This document shows, piece by piece, positions 32,871-45,961 of a stretch of DNA of 64,000 bases. Source of the DNA: Jacaranda mimosifolia (lineage: Eukaryota > Streptophyta > Magnoliopsida > Lamiales > Bignoniaceae); NCBI GenBank assembly GCA_018894105.1, contig CM032121.1, forward strand, positions 30,542,230-30,606,229, written 5' to 3'. Position 1 is the first letter of the stretch. The number at the start of each line of letters is the position of its first letter. The position numbers and the translations under genes are program-made. The notes beneath the pieces were generated by a model. That model saw only the letters and a list, made by a program, of their open reading frames with translations. It was not told the DNA's origin and did not search any database.

Positions 32871-34516
32871 GTATAGACTTTGCATGTCGATGGTTCAGCA
32901 ACTTCCTCAGGGGGAAGATCGACATTTTCCTATGATTTCCACAAGCTGAGGAATACGACTTCACAATCAAACTCGATTACCCCATCATCAACAATGAAGT
33001 AGAATATGAGGCCCACGTTGCAGGCATGAAGATGGCAGTAGATAGGGGAGTGAATAGCTGGTAGCCATTACTGATTCCCAGCGGGTTGCAGAACAAGTCG
33101 AAGGAAACTTTGAAGCTAAGGATACTACGTTGAACAAGTATCTGGCTAAGGTTAAAAGGTTGCAGTAGCGGTTTATGAAGTTCACCCGTAGCCAAATTCC
33201 TCGATCAGAGAATTAACATGCCGACGCATTGTTAAAATTTGCGAGCTCGGTGAAAGAAACTAGGGACAGAACCATCACCTTCCTCATCGCCAACAAACCC
33301 AACATAGGCAGTCTCGACCAGAATTAGGTATGGTAGATCGGGGAAGCCCCCTCTTCCTGGCGGGATGAGATAAAAGCTTACTTAGGGAAGGGTAAAGTTC
33401 CTGAGGATAAAGGCCAAGCACACAGGCTTAGAGGTCAAAGCAGTCAAGTTTGCCCTCGACGTACACAGTCAGCTTTATAGGAGGTAGATTTTCAGACTAT
33501 TGCTGAGATGTTTGACATCGGAACAGGCTCGCGAGGTCTTATATGAAGTCCACTCAAGCATTTGTGGCAATCATTCTGGATGACGATCTCTAGCCCACAA
33601 AATCATCAGATATGGGTATTTCTGGCCAACTTTATTGAAGGATGTTGTCGACTTCGTCAAAAAATGCCCATCCTACTACTTGCAATAGCTCACCAACCTA
33701 TGACAACGCTGGTGCCCGTCCAGATCACATGGCCATTCGACCAGTAGGGGATTGATATAGTTGGTTCTTTTCCAAAAACCACAGGTCAAAGGAAATTCAT
33801 GATCATTGCAATTGAATACTTTACGAAATGGGTGGAAGCAGAAGCAGTCCCAAAAATAACCAACGCGGCTATCAAGTGCTTCACATAGAAAAACATCATC
33901 TGTTGTTTTGGCTTACCCAAAGTCTTAATATTAGATAATGGGATGCAATTTCAGAGCAGAAGCATGAGAAGCTGGTGCGAGAGCCTAAGGATCCGACAAC
34001 ATTTCACCTCAATGGGCAACCCTCAAGCTAATGGCTAAATGGAAGTCACGAACAAAACTGTTCTTGATCACCTCAAGGCTTGACTTGAAGGAATTTGAGC
34101 GAGTTGGACAAATGACCTCCGGTCTATGGGTTAGAAGCAGTCATCCCAATAGAATTGGTACAACACACTGCTTGAGTAATCTAATACAACTCGATCAGGA
34201 ATAACTTGGAAAGAGAATTTGACCTTCAGACAATCGACGAGTTACGACAATAAGTGTATACAACAATGCACAAATACAGATCCAAGATGGCACAGCATTA
34301 TAACAAAGGAGTCCGATCGAGGAGCTTCAAAGTATGGGACTTTATCCTCGAAAAGGTCAAAGTATCGAAGAGCATGGGAAAACTTTACCTAAAGTGGGAG
34401 GGCTCATACTCAGCGGTCAAGGTAGCAAAGCACAATGCCTATCGACTCGCAGATATGAACGACAATGAGCTCCCTCAACCATGGAACTCGATAAACTTGA
34501 AAAAAAATTATGTATA
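32870..34516 (+). pseudogene. Second RNase H and integrase of Gypsy element 1, broken
   Basis: LHVDGSATSSGG near 32880 and a degraded NNEVEYEAHVAGMK mark the extra archaeal-like RNase H typical of Tat elements. Integrase remnants follow from about 33550 (IRYGYFWPTL, FGLPKVLILDNGMQFQS, RQHFTSMGNPQANG). The C-terminal part, open at 34254-34517, reads YLKWEGSYSAVKVAKHNAYR. Stops and frameshifts are frequent. Confidence 0.8.
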
Positions 34517-34611
34517 AAGAGACCAATGTCTCTACCTGACTGTATTACAACATGATTCCAAATCAATCAATACTATTTATGTTCCTACAACCATTCACCC
34601 ACACCAACAAC

Positions 34612-34960
34612 TAAAGCTTATAGCCCCAAATTAATAAGCAATGTGATCGCTTAATGTCGAACCTATAGTCGACCACAAATCGATTTCAAACCGTGAACTT
34701 GGGCTTTTAGCCTAAATTAATAAACAAATTGATCATTGTAGGTCGACCTTATAGTTGACATAAATCGGTTTCAAACCACAAACTAAGACTTCTAGCCCAA
34801 ATAAAAAAAAAGAGTTGATCGTTCCAAGTCGACCCTAAACCTGTTTCAAACCACAAAGTAAAGCTTCTTAACCCACTTTGATACATGAGTCGACCCTGTA
34901 GCCGACCTCAAAGTGGTTTTAGCAATAAACTATGACTTTAAGCCCAAACTAATGAGCAAA
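34612..34960 (+). repeat. Degenerate ~85-bp tandem repeat downstream of pol
   Basis: About four diverged units, each with TAGCCCAAATTAAT..., a GTCGACC motif and TTTCAAACCACAAACT, follow the pol stop codon. The rest up to about 35480 is spacer without coding content. Confidence 0.7.
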
Positions 34961-35539
34961 TTCAATTAGAACTCGATCACATAGTCAAAGATAAAATCGC
35001 GCAAATGATGTAAATATTCCAATTGCAACATTGAGCGTGAAGTTGAAATTAATTTAGCAAATTCGACCACCAAGTTTGTTCACTGGATCACAAAAAGTAC
35101 AATTTGAATCGACTCAACAGTCGACGACGAATAATATTACAACTCATATTTTAAAGTGAGTTAACTCGATTTGAATGACTTGGATTAATTTCATTATTTT
35201 TTCGCTAGTCGACTTCTAAATCAACTATAGACTTGCCCAATTCCTTCGTTAGGGGAATGAGTTGTACATCTTCTTATTTGAGATTGGATCATTTATTTCA
35301 TCGTCTATTAATAATTGAAAATCGATGAAAATGTAAATATTAAAAAGAGAAAAGACAATCAAATACACGTCGAGAGAAAGAAAGCATAATTCATTTTATT
35401 CCAATGGTTCGATCACAAAGTTCACAAAATATATATTAAAAGCAAGCGCCTCAGGGCAACCAAAAGATAAAATAAAAATACGATGCCTTAGCGCTCAACT
35501 CAACCATGCATATTCGGCTCGCGCAGCTCGCGCACCCTC

Positions 35540-38042
35540 ATCGATCACTTAATCAAGCTCATCACTTGAGAGGATAGGAACAATCGCAGGACCCTCAACT
35601 TCCTACTCAGGCACCACAGTGGGGGCTGGCTAAATTTAAGGGCTGGTCGAGAAGGCCCCACCTCATCGATGAGAAATATACACCCAGGTGGAGGAAAAAA
35701 ATCAGTTGTGTTGACCTTGCTGTCCCAAATATCAAACGCAAAGTCATTGGTGAAAGAAAATTCACTAGTCATGTTAGCAAGCCTCATTTGGTGATCAGTA
35801 ACAGGCCCAACCACAAACGCACTAATAGGCCCCTCTACGGGGCAATCTCGTCGGGGTCGAGATAGACCTCTAGCTATTCATTAAGCATCGGGTTAAGACA
35901 TTTCTTATCCTCAAGGCGAATCTAATAGCCCAGGTATTCTAACTGCTTAAGTGCTTTGTCGAAAGCATCTTTTGCGTCTTCAATTGAGAAGACGACGCTG
36001 GCGTCTTGGAACGCTGAACACAGCATAAACTGCTGAACTGTTTCTCATCGAATAAAGGGCAACGTCTTGAAAAACTCAGCCCGAGCATAATTCATTGCCC
36101 CGTTGTACCCAATTGATCGACTAGAATCATAGCTGACTTGGATATCTAACCTTGCCTTCATCAACAGCTTTTCTGCTGTGCTTTTCTTGGCCACAACAGT
36201 CACAAGTTGTGATCCTTATCTTTGAGCTGCGCATTCCCATTCTCAAGCTCCTTAGTCAGCTGCTCAATCTTCGACTGAGCAAACTTGAGTTTAGCTATAA
36301 TCACCTCCACCTCGCTGCTCTCGTCCCGTAGTCGGTCACGGTCATCAAAGGCCAGCTCCGACCTCTGGTATAAATGGTAGCCTAGTTGGCTAACCTGCAA
36401 TAGAAACACTTTTGGTCAGGCTAATAAAAATAACAACAAAACACAAACAAACACCATAGCAGCGAAACATTCAACAAGCGAGTAACACTCAACTAGGCAC
36501 TTACCATGTTGGAGTGATATGCCATGGCCTTCAGCACCCCGCCATAGTTTAGCTCCATCATCTTTTTTTGGTCAGACGAGAATAGTCCAACCATCATTAC
36601 TTTTAAGGGCACCGTCTCGGTCGACCCACGTTCATCATTGACCAGGAATTGTGAACGGCCACTTTGGTACCGAACAAAGGTGATGACAACTTTAGCAATT
36701 GGAACAACTCGTTCTCTTCTCGCAGCTCAAAGAGATCGTAGATGGTTGGTTGGTTGGGGCGTCTAGCTTTACCTTTGCCCTTCTTGACAATAGTCATCTT
36801 TTGGGTAGGTCCTGCCTACTCGACCGTGGGCCTCTTTTGTCGAGCAAAAGGATTGTTGGTCACCCCAGAAGTGGGTTGGGTCGAGCAACTACTGGAGCAG
36901 GTAGCACGGCTTGTGGCTGCGGGGCAGCCTCTCGACGAGCTGAATTCTGGCACGACTCTTGATTTCTCTGCACACAAGCCATAGCTTGTGCTCGAGTTTG
37001 GTTCATGATCTCATCTCGATCTATACCACAACAAGGACAAGGTGTGTCATCATTGACCAGCAAGTAAAGATAAAATAATTGACAAAACCAGCAAAGACAA
37101 CTACATAGTCAAGCATCTGCAAGTAGGTCTAACTAAGCAAGCAATAAGCCAGCTAGCACCAAATTCATCTCCTCGACATAACCCAAGGCCTCTATTTGCC
37201 CAAACTTAACTAAGTCCTTAGTAAAGGTGTTGGGCTAGGTTGGGGTTTCATTTTCAAGCATCTCTATACTACTCCTCATCCAACCCTTAGGTATATTAAA
37301 TCCTACCTCGCTTGGAGATCAAATAAAGAAATAGCGAGTTTTCCATTTCTGGCGGAATGAACATGAGGGGGTCACTAGAAACTTTCGACGAGGATGGGCT
37401 ATGAGGTAATAAAAGTCCGACTCCTTTGTACTCCTGGACTTTCAGGACATGCAAAAATGAAAAAGGTTGCTAAAATTTGCGAAAATGGGGGTTTAGTTAT
37501 GAACATGCATAAGGACTGCAAAGTTGTATAAGATCAAGAAACAGTTTGGCAGTAGCTGGGTAATGCAAACTTGGAGGCCTGTAAGAAGATTGACTATCGG
37601 TTGGGCAATTGGGAACCTAAGCCCACATCTAAGGGCATCTTCGAAGATAGTAATACAACCGACTGGAGGTCGATGCATCCTATCGTCGGGCCCAGGGACA
37701 ATTAACTTGAACTCTCGAGGAATATGGTACAACCGCCTAATGAGGTCGAGATCCCTCTCAGTCACCTTCGATATGATCTCATTATAATGGTCAGGGGTGA
37801 ATAGTTGGCCATTGGAAAATAGGCAGTAGACTCGGCCCAACCTCAGCCCCAGTGACAACACGATCATCATTAGAACTGTTAGAGGTTGAGCTATCACTGG
37901 AAGAACTACTAGACTCGCTAGTCGAATCACTCTCCTCTCTGGTTGGAACCCGATCCGACCTAGTTGCTTCACTATCACTCCCTTGACTGTTATTATTAGT
38001 AAATACACTCAACATTTTAGCAATGCTATGTGGATTTAACAA
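35540..38042 (-). pseudogene. Antisense ORF of Gypsy element 1 (putative gypsy-type 'transposase_28' domain)
   Basis: On the strand opposite to pol, a gene begins near 38042 with an acidic Ser-rich tract (DSTSESSSSSSDSSTSNSS). It continues with LYHIPREFKLIVPGPDDRMH, GCITIFEDALRCGLRFPIAQ and LLPNCFLIL, which match the family PF04195 ('putative gypsy type transposon') as I recall it. A coiled coil (IAKLKFAQSKIEQLTKELEN, near 36270) and C-terminal pieces follow down to about 35540. Stops and frameshifts break it. Long antisense ORFs downstream of pol are known in Tat elements; function unknown. Confidence 0.72.
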
Positions 38043-38387
38043 AAATAAAACTCGCTCAAAGGATTTTGAAGGACTTACACGGTTTAGAAGCTTAAAGTAG
38101 ATTGCAGTTGTAAGCGCTGTAAATCGATTGACTCGACCTCACGGAATGCCGTAAAAGTGAAAATGAGGACTTTCACCGTGCCTATTTGTAAGCTTTAATA
38201 CGCAGTAATCTATACGACTGTAATAATTGTGTAGATGCCACTTGACGCTTTGTGTGACCCAATGTAATAGCCACATTAAATGCACTAAAACCCTAGTCAA
38301 ATTCGCAAACCCTAGTTGAGCGCACTTCAGTTTCCACGAATCAGCCACTCCCCACTCCTTCTCATCGACCATCTCGATCAGGATTTA

Positions 38388-38403
38388 GAAGTGGGGGGAT
38401 TTA
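38388..38403 (+). other. Polypurine tract of Gypsy element 1
   Basis: GAAGTGGGGGGATTTA directly precedes the 3' LTR, the expected site of plus-strand priming. Confidence 0.7.
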
Positions 38404-39256
38404 TGATGTAGGATAGCGCAACAAGCCAAACCCATTAATGCTCGACCAAAGCAAAGATACGATGCGAAACAGCCCAATTACCTATTAGGCCCAACTGGAT
38501 ATGGGCTGACCATGTAATCGACCAGGTCCGACCTCACTAGGCTCTATCTACCAGCGCGAGTATCAGCATTCGCCCCTATCGACTACAATATTATCGACCG
38601 TGACCAAGGAAGCTCTTTTCAGTGGTTAGGCGGAGAGACATTTGAATATGACAGAGTACCATCCTATCGACCAGAGTCTGTGCAGATGTCTATTGGACAA
38701 GTATGGATCTCATTGGCGAGATCGAGAGGGCACGACAATCTCTATGCCGCATTGAATGCTCTGACAAGCAACATGATCGGCGTTAATGGCGCATGTCGCC
38801 ACCAGTATCATCTTTTCAGCCCTGCCAGGCTAGTGTACGCCTCCAGTGTACCACATTATCCTAGGTAGCTGGAGGTAGTGCCACCTCAAATAGTGCACAA
38901 GTTGGAGAAGACTTAAAGGTCCTCAAGCAAGGACAAAAGGCCTTTTTTGTGCTACAAGGATACCATAGACATGTCCATCACACCAAGAAGGCTACAAATA
39001 TCCTATTGCTAGCTTTCAATAAGGATGCCATTTATTATTCAAAGGCCCTCACTCTGCTGCTCTATATTCTGGTCGATAATATACTGACTTGAGCGTCGGA
39101 GTACCTTAGCCAATGGCATCTTGGCTAGCTTGGCATGTGCCGTTGATTGCAGGACTCGACCCGATTGAATTATTGGACACCTAGATCGGCCTCCCACCTG
39201 GTGGATTAAAATTGGACACCAATCCAACTTACTCAAAACCGTTCATACCCTCATCA
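38404..39256 (+). repeat. 3' LTR of Gypsy element 1
   Basis: It starts TGATGTAGGATAGC and ends CCCTCATCA, giving TGAT...ATCA inverted termini. The TATA box seen in the 5' LTR reads CTACAAATATCC here. GATAT follows as the TSD. Confidence 0.9.
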
Positions 39257-39261
39257 GATAT

Positions 39262-39935
39262 GATAAATAAGAAATTTATTTTTTTATAAATATAAAGCTT
39301 TTTTGATAATTTCTTAATAATGTGGAAGTTTATAACTATAATTTCATGAAATTTGAGATTTTTAAAATAGTAAATATTTTTTGTTAGAGTAAATGTCAAA
39401 CAAAACATGAATAAAACTAAACATCGTTTCAAATCCAGAATTAAAAACAAAATTAAAGGGAGAAGAAGAAACTCTATTCCTAGACGAATCAGATCTCTAC
39501 TTTGTCCTCCTCTGAATTCTGAATTCTCGCGATACTTCTCATATCCAAAATAGCAAATCCCAAAAACTCCTTAACTAAGTGTCTAAAAGGCCTATTTATA
39601 ATTGATTAAAAAAGTTTTCTGATTAGAATAGGACTCGAATGAATAAAAAGACTATTATGCCAATCCTTGATTAGATCATGAGGTGTCATCTTATCAGCAT
39701 TCCCACAAACTTATGTCAATTTGTCCCTTTTGTAGCTTCTTCACTTATATTCCTGTAGTTCCAAATTTTCATCAATTAGCAAGGGAATTATAAGTTTTTA
39801 AACAAGAAAATTATTTGTTAAGTTATAAGCATGATATTAAGATTAATACTAATATAGACTTAACAACGCCCCTTATTTCCAGCCGGTCAAAAGCATGGCT
39901 ACCAACCAACCCTAGAATGGCTCCTAGAGTCCCTA
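39262..39935. other. Sequence between the two Gypsy elements, no gene seen
   Basis: AT-rich DNA between the TSD of element 1 and the first base that matches the LTR of element 2. Some of it may be unmatched 5' LTR of element 2 or an older relic (CCTATTTATAATTG near 39590 is TATA-like). No protein similarity recognised. Confidence 0.5.
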
Positions 39936-40260
39936 CAAAGAGAAATGAGATTTCACTAGGTAGTATGGAGAAAATGGTCATTTCAACCCCGCCGTCTTTC
40001 TCAGACAATGAACATTATAAATACCCTCATTTCAAATTGAAAGGTATGACTTTCACTCTCTTTTAAGCCTTACTCTGCTCATTTACCTTCTGTTTGAATT
40101 ATAACTGACGTAGGCATCAGAGGGCTATAGTTGAGGACATTCTCGGCTAGCCTTATGTTTGTTCTATGGTTGCATGATTCAATCCACCTTTCATATTTCT
40201 GGTCGAATGGCACCACTCCACTAGCTCGCCAAACTCACCTCACAAGAAATAGCTTAATCA
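39936..40260 (+). repeat. 5' LTR of Gypsy element 2 (only the 3' half matches)
   Basis: It matches the 3' LTR from TTTCACTAGGTAGTA onward, through the TATA box (TATAAATACCCTCATTTCAA near 40018) and CTAACTCGCC-like sequence, to AGAAATAGCTTAATCA. A primer-binding-like TTTGACACCATTTGTGGG follows, closely similar to that of element 1. Confidence 0.82.
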
Positions 40261-40302
40261 TTTGACACCATTTGTGGGAAATATTTGACTCCGTTGCTAA
40301 GA

Positions 40303-41900
40303 AAATCGTAAACACTAGGCGTGCCATGTTAGAAAGACAGAGTGATAGAAGATCCCCACTACCGCTGCCGCCACCTCCTCAATCTCAACAACCTCTGGAA
40401 GAGGCTGGTCCAAGTTCACTACTAGATTAGGTGGTAATGCTGACTATTCCATGGCTTATGCAGATAATAAGCAATCAAAATTTTGCCTGACTGTCAGTGC
40501 AACTTTTGGCAACATTGCCCAGGCATAATAACCAACCCACATCTACGGCAAGTGCCACTCCTCATCCATCACTCTATGAAGACAAGCTCCCACAGGAGGA
40601 TGAAGTCCCACATGAAGAAAGAACACGAGAGGAAGTACGTCCTCGGACCAGCATGCGTGAGGCTAGCCTAGGACGATTCTCCTAAGAGACCTTGCAACCA
40701 TCCCCAGAAAGAAATGGTAGATTCAGTTGAACATCTTGCTCGACCCTATCGAGCCTAGCAATGCGAAAGGGTCGAGCACCTAAACCCCAGCTTAGTTGGC
40801 ATCTATCCTAGGCAGATCGCAAAGAATGAGAAGAAATTTCCCATCAGGCTCAGTAGTTGAATAGGCGTTTAGAGGAAATTTCAAAGCAAAACACTAAAAG
40901 AAATTTACAACTTAACAAACCTCTTCAACTCCATTGGCACAAGGAGCCACCATTCATTTAGAAGATAATCAAAAAGTGTATAGTGATCGATGCAAAAATC
41001 CTGACCGGCTTGCCTCGATACAATGGTTCCACCTACCCGAACGAGAACCTCTTATAATTCAAGCATATGACGTAGCTTCATGGACATAACGACCATATCT
41101 ATGCCAAGATGCCTATCTCCACATTCTAAGGAATAGCCCTTGAGTAGTTTGTAAAATTAGAATCACGCACATTATTTTTCTATGATCAGTTATGCAAAAA
41201 ATTTCTACATCAATTTGCTAGTCGAAGAAAGGCCAAGCTCCTGCATACTCATCTTTATATAGTCAAGCAGAATGATGAGGAGTCCCTAAGAGATTTGTTT
41301 GATCGTTTCAACATTGAAGTGTTAAAAATTGACAATCCCATAATTGAATTCATGATAGACGTCTTTTTTCTCGAACTTAACCACAAGGAATGTGTTAATT
41401 CATTAATCATGGAGAGACCAAGAGTTGCTCCACCTAGCTGAACGGTATACGACTCAAGAGGACATGAATAAGATGAAGTTTGGGAGCCACGAGCAAGAAA
41501 GAAAAATAACAAAGGAAAATAGAAGAAAGATAAGCAACAAAGATATGGCAACCGATCTTCTATTAGGAGGTTCCACCATTACCTCCCTCTCAACACACCA
41601 AGAAAAGAGGTCTTGTTTGCAATCCAGAATGATAGCCTCTTGAAAAACCTAAGAAGCTCAATGAAATTGTTCCCATGAAAAATTCTAAAAGTTACCATTA
41701 TTTCCACAAACAAAAAGGCCACGACACTGAGGATTGCTTCTAGCTACATGATGAGATAAAACGTCTCATCCGTCAAGGGCATCTAAAGAAGTACATTAAC
41801 TAGAGGGGTCAAAAGTCTGATAGGCAAATTGATTGGACTCCCTATAGAAAAAGGTCAAAGAACCCAAGGAAGGACGACAAAAGGAAAAAGAAGATGGAGG
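40303..41900 (+). pseudogene. gag of Gypsy element 2, broken
   Basis: The start region reads VNTRRAMLERQSDRRSP with the initiator ATG mutated to ATC. A gag core (KFLHQFASRRKAKLLHTHLY, then DEESLRDLFDRFNIEVLKID) and a zinc-knuckle-like YHYFHKQKGHDTEDCF with Tat-type DEIKRLIRQGHLKKYI follow. Stops occur throughout. Confidence 0.75.
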
Positions 41901-42089
41901 TCAAAATGTATGCACTCAGATAGGTCATAAACATAATAACTGAAAGCTCGACCAGAGGGGACTCTAGGACAGCAAGAAAGTATGTCCAGCAAAAATTAGA
42001 ATCCATCAAGAATAGATCAGCAAACACAATCTATTAGGTCTCTATAACACTGAAACCATCTCCTTTTCAGACTCAGACCTCACTCATGT

Positions 42090-42570
42090 AAGTGAGCAAG
42101 GAGTAGACAGAAACCTGGATCGCCCGATGGTGGTCACTGTTGAAATCACAAATTTTACTATCAGAAAGATCCTAGTCGATAATGGTAGTTCAACAAACAT
42201 CATCTTCTTATCGATGCTATGCAAGATGGACATGAGTCAGCTAAAATTTGAGCAAGTTAATACCCCACTTGTGGGGTTTGGCGGATCTGAAATCATTTTA
42301 GTCAGATCCATAACACTGTCCATATTATTCGATATTCATTGAAATGATGAACTCTGATGATTAGTTATTTGGTAGTCGATGTGCTATTTGCATACACTGC
42401 AATCATTGGAAGACTTGTCCTTGATGATTATAAGGCCGTTGTGTCAACTTATTACATGAAAGTCAAACTCCTTACAAGTTTCAGAGTTAGAAAGTTGTTG
42501 GGTAACATGAAGGAAGCTTGGTGCTGCTACACAATTTTGGTGAAGGCGAACAACCAGAAAATTCGATAGA
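42090..42570 (+). pseudogene. Aspartic protease of Gypsy element 2, broken
   Basis: VTVEITNFTIRKILVDNGSS at 42130-42190 holds the catalytic Asp. After stops, AIIGRLVLDDYKAVVSTYYM and VKLLTSFRV follow in the order seen in element 1. Confidence 0.8.
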
Positions 42571-42849
42571 AATTGAAGCCCTTAGAAGACGTCCCAGTAA
42601 TGGAACCTAATGAGGGACAAGTGCCCACAAAAAGAAAGCGTGAAAAAACCAGAGTTAAGCCAGTAAAAGAATTCAAAGCTATTGAGTTGGAGCCTGGGAA
42701 CCTCGACAAGACCACAAGGATTAGCACTCATTTGAACAACATGGAATGCATGTTGGTCAATTTCCTCAAAAAGAATATTGATGTTTTTGCTTGGAAGGTA
42801 GCCAACCTCCAAGGAATTGACCCCTAAGTTATCGTCCACTACCTCAATG

Positions 42850-43972
42850 TAGACCCTTCTTATAAGTCGCCAAGTTGGTCAAATAGAAGCCAAAACCTTC
42901 AATGTAAAGAGATGCCAGATCATTCAGGAAGAGGTCAACAAATTCTTATAGGTAAGATACATTGTAGAAATGCAGTATCCCTCTTGGTTATGTAATGTAG
43001 TCTTTATCCCTAAGAATGAGAGCAAGTGGAGAATGTGTAATGATTTCACTGATTTAAAGAAATCATGCTCTAAAGACCCTTACTCATGTCTCAAATAGAT
43101 TTATTAGTGGACTCGACTGTAGGTTGTGATTGTTATGTATGATGAAAGCCTTCCAAGCATACTATTAGATTTTTATGGCCCTCGAAGATAGGGACAACAC
43201 ATCTTTCATGGTCCCCAATGGTTTATGCTATTTCTTAGTGATGCCATTTAGCCTTAAAAACATAGGGGCACCTTACCAAAGATTGGTAAACTTTATATTA
43301 AAAAATGAGATAGGGGGAACAATGGAGGTCTATTTGGATGACATGATCGTCAAATCTAAAAAAGAGACCAATGACTTGGTCGATATTAAGAGCCTTTGGA
43401 ATAAAGCTCAATCCGAATAAGTGTACGTTTGGTGTTAGAGGAGGCAAGTTCCTAGTGTACATAGTTAGCCAAGGGGGCATCGAACCAAACCCACAAAAGA
43501 TTCAGGCAATCTAGGATATCTCACTACCGAAGACAATTAGAGAAGTGCAAAGGCTGGTCGGAAGAATTATAACCCTTCATTGATTTATCACCAAACTTGC
43601 AGATAAAAGTTTGCTATTTTTCAAGATCCTCAGGAATGCAATGAAATTCCAGTGGACAGAGGAATGTGACCAAACTTTGGTTGAGATAAAGCAATACTTG
43701 TCTACTCCTCCACTACTAGCCAAGCTATCCATCAACAAAATCTTGTATCTATATCTAGCCATTTCGACAGCAACGATCAGTTTATCCCTTGTGTTGATCG
43801 ATCACGACACACATAAATCGGTATACTATATCAGCAAAGCTTTTCAAGATCCCGAACATAATTACCTGAAGATTAAGAAATTTGCACTTGCTTTAATTAC
43901 CACGGCAAGGAAATTGAGACCTTATTTTCAATCTCACTCCATAGTTTTTTTGACAAACCAACCCCTAAAATA
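42850..43972 (+). pseudogene. Reverse transcriptase-RNase H of Gypsy element 2, broken
   Basis: RT pieces NVVFIPKNESKWRMCNDFTD, FLVMPFSLKNIGAPYQRLVN and VYLDDMIVKSK lie in different frames; the YLDD catalytic pair is kept. RNase H is open at 43611-43973 (FQWTEECDQTLVEIKQYLST, YYISKAFQDPEHNYLKIKK, FALALITTARKLRPYFQSH). Frameshifts and TAG/TGA codons break the whole. Confidence 0.88.
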
Positions 43973-43973
43973 G

Positions 43974-45856
43974 GTTTTGTCAAAACTAGACACATTTGGT
44001 AGGTTGACCAAATGGACTATCGAGTTAGGTGAATTTGATGTTAAGTTCCAGCATCGGATGACCATCAAAGCCCAAGTGCTCTCAGACTTTATGGTCGAAC
44101 GCATCGACCTCCCCATAGTGGTCAAGCAACAACCATCTTTTTGGTCTTTACATATGGATGGGTCATCCATATCATCTGGAGGGGGAGTGGAAATCTCTTT
44201 GCATTCTTCCCAAGCAGAGGAGTATGTTTTTGCTATCAAACTCAATTCCCCAGTAACTAATAACGAGGCCGAGTATAAAGTACTTATTGTTGGCAAAAGG
44301 ATGGCCATAAATTGAGGAGTCGAATATCTAGTGGCCATCATGGATTCCCAACTAGTGTCCGAATAATTCGACGGCAACTTTAAGGCCAAAGAAACACCAA
44401 TGTTAGAGTACCTAACAGAGGTTAAGAGGCTGCAACAATAATTTAAGAAGTTCACACTCAGCCAAGTTCCTCGGTCGGAGAATGAGAGGGCATACATGCT
44501 ATCTAAGTTTGCCAGCTAGACTCAAGGCACCAGAGAGAAAACCATTACATTTTTTGTAACAGAGGACCTACGATAAAGGGACTGGACCAGAACCAAATAT
44601 GGGAGATAGAAAGTCACCACTTAGCTGGTAAGATGAGATCAAAGCATACCTAAGAGAAGGTAAATTACTAGAGGATAAGTCAGAAGCTAGGAGGTTGAAG
44701 GGTCGAGCAGCAAAGTTTGCTCTCGACGCGTTTGAAAAATTATATAGAAGGTCCATTTCTGGCCCTTTATTGAGATGCTTGAAACTAGAGGAAGCCCACG
44801 AGGTACTAAAAGAAATCCACTCAAGCACTGTGGTAACCACTCCGGTGGCTGAGCATTGGCCCACAAAGTAATCATGTAGGGATACTTTTGGCCAACATTG
44901 TTGAAAGATGCCATCGATTTCGCCAAAAAGTGCCTGTCCTACTAGGTACATGCTAACATCAGTTATCAGCTAGCTTCGACCTTAGTCCCAGTCAATATCA
45001 CTTAACCATTCGATCAATGTGGAATAGATATTGTGGGATCATTCCCAAGGGCTACAGGACAAATGAAGTATATGATAGTTTCACGGTCGAATATTTCACC
45101 AAATGGGTTGAGGCATAAGTCATGCAAAAAATAATGGATGCAACGATAAAGAGCTTCATATGGAAGAACATCATTTGCCGCTTTGGTTTACCATAAGTGT
45201 TGATATTTGACAATGAGATACAATTCCAAAGCAAATATACGAGAGATTGGTGTGAAAGCTTGGGCATACGACAACACTTCACATTAGTACGCAATCCACA
45301 AGCAAATGGGCAGACAAAGGTCACTAATAAAACCATCCCGAACCACATCAAAACTCGACTAGAGGGATCTAAGGGGAATTGGGCAGATGACCTCCTAAGG
45401 GTATTGTGGTCTTATAAGAGATTTCCAAAATAGCCACAGGTCACAATCTATATAATCTGGTCTATGGATCAGAAGCTGCGATCCCTGCAGCACTGATACA
45501 ACACACGGCCTGAGTAATACGCTACAACCTAATAAGAAACGAATTGGAGAGACTACTTGACCTGGAGACAATTGATGAGCTATGTCAGCAAGCATACATA
45601 AAGATGCAAAAGTATAGGTTAATCATGGCCAAGAATTACAATAAGCCTGTCCGACTAAGAACCTTTCAAGTTCATGATTTTATTCTCAAAAAAGTGGAGG
45701 TTTTGAAGAATGTTAGCAAACTCGCCCCGAAGTGGGAAGGCCTTTATAGTATTGTAAAAGTCACCCAAAACAACTCATACAGACTAGCTGACTTGGAGGG
45801 CAATGAATTGCCTTAACAGTAGAATGATGTGAATTTGAAGAAATTTTATGTATAAA
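43974..45856 (+). pseudogene. Second RNase H and integrase of Gypsy element 2, broken
   Basis: SLHMDGSSISSGGGVEISLH and VTNNEAEYKVLIVGKRMA (44150-44310) are the Tat-type second RNase H with its DG and NEAEY motifs. Integrase remnants follow: LIFDNEIQFQSKYTRDWC, NPQANGQTKVTNKTI, and a C-terminal segment (45544-45816) with PKWEGLYSIVKVTQNNSYRL. Confidence 0.85.
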
Positions 45857-45961
45857 TGAGATCCTGTCTTCTCGAAATACTTATCATCTTTTGAGATCCT
45901 GTCTTCTCGAAATACTTACTATCTTTTGAGATCCTATTTTCTCGACATATTTATCATGCCT
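45857..45961 (+). repeat. 35-bp tandem repeat, 3 copies, downstream of pol
   Basis: Three copies of a unit starting TGAGATCCTGTCTTCTCGAA, the third more diverged, begin right after the last pol codon (TATGTATAAA). Confidence 0.88.

Larger units (their letters stand above)
27907..39256 (+). mobile_element. Ty3/Gypsy retrotransposon, Tat type, 11,350 bp, decayed (element 1)
   Basis: GATAT flanks both ends (27902-27906 and 39257-39261), a perfect 5-bp target duplication. Two LTRs of 841 and 853 bp enclose gag, protease, RT-RNase H, a second RNase H (LHVDGSATSSGG), integrase, a repeat-bearing spacer and a long antisense ORF. Order and the second RNase H place it in the Tat lineage. By eye the LTRs are about 85% alike, so the insertion is old. 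Many in-frame stops and frameshifts occur in every domain. Confidence 0.93.
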
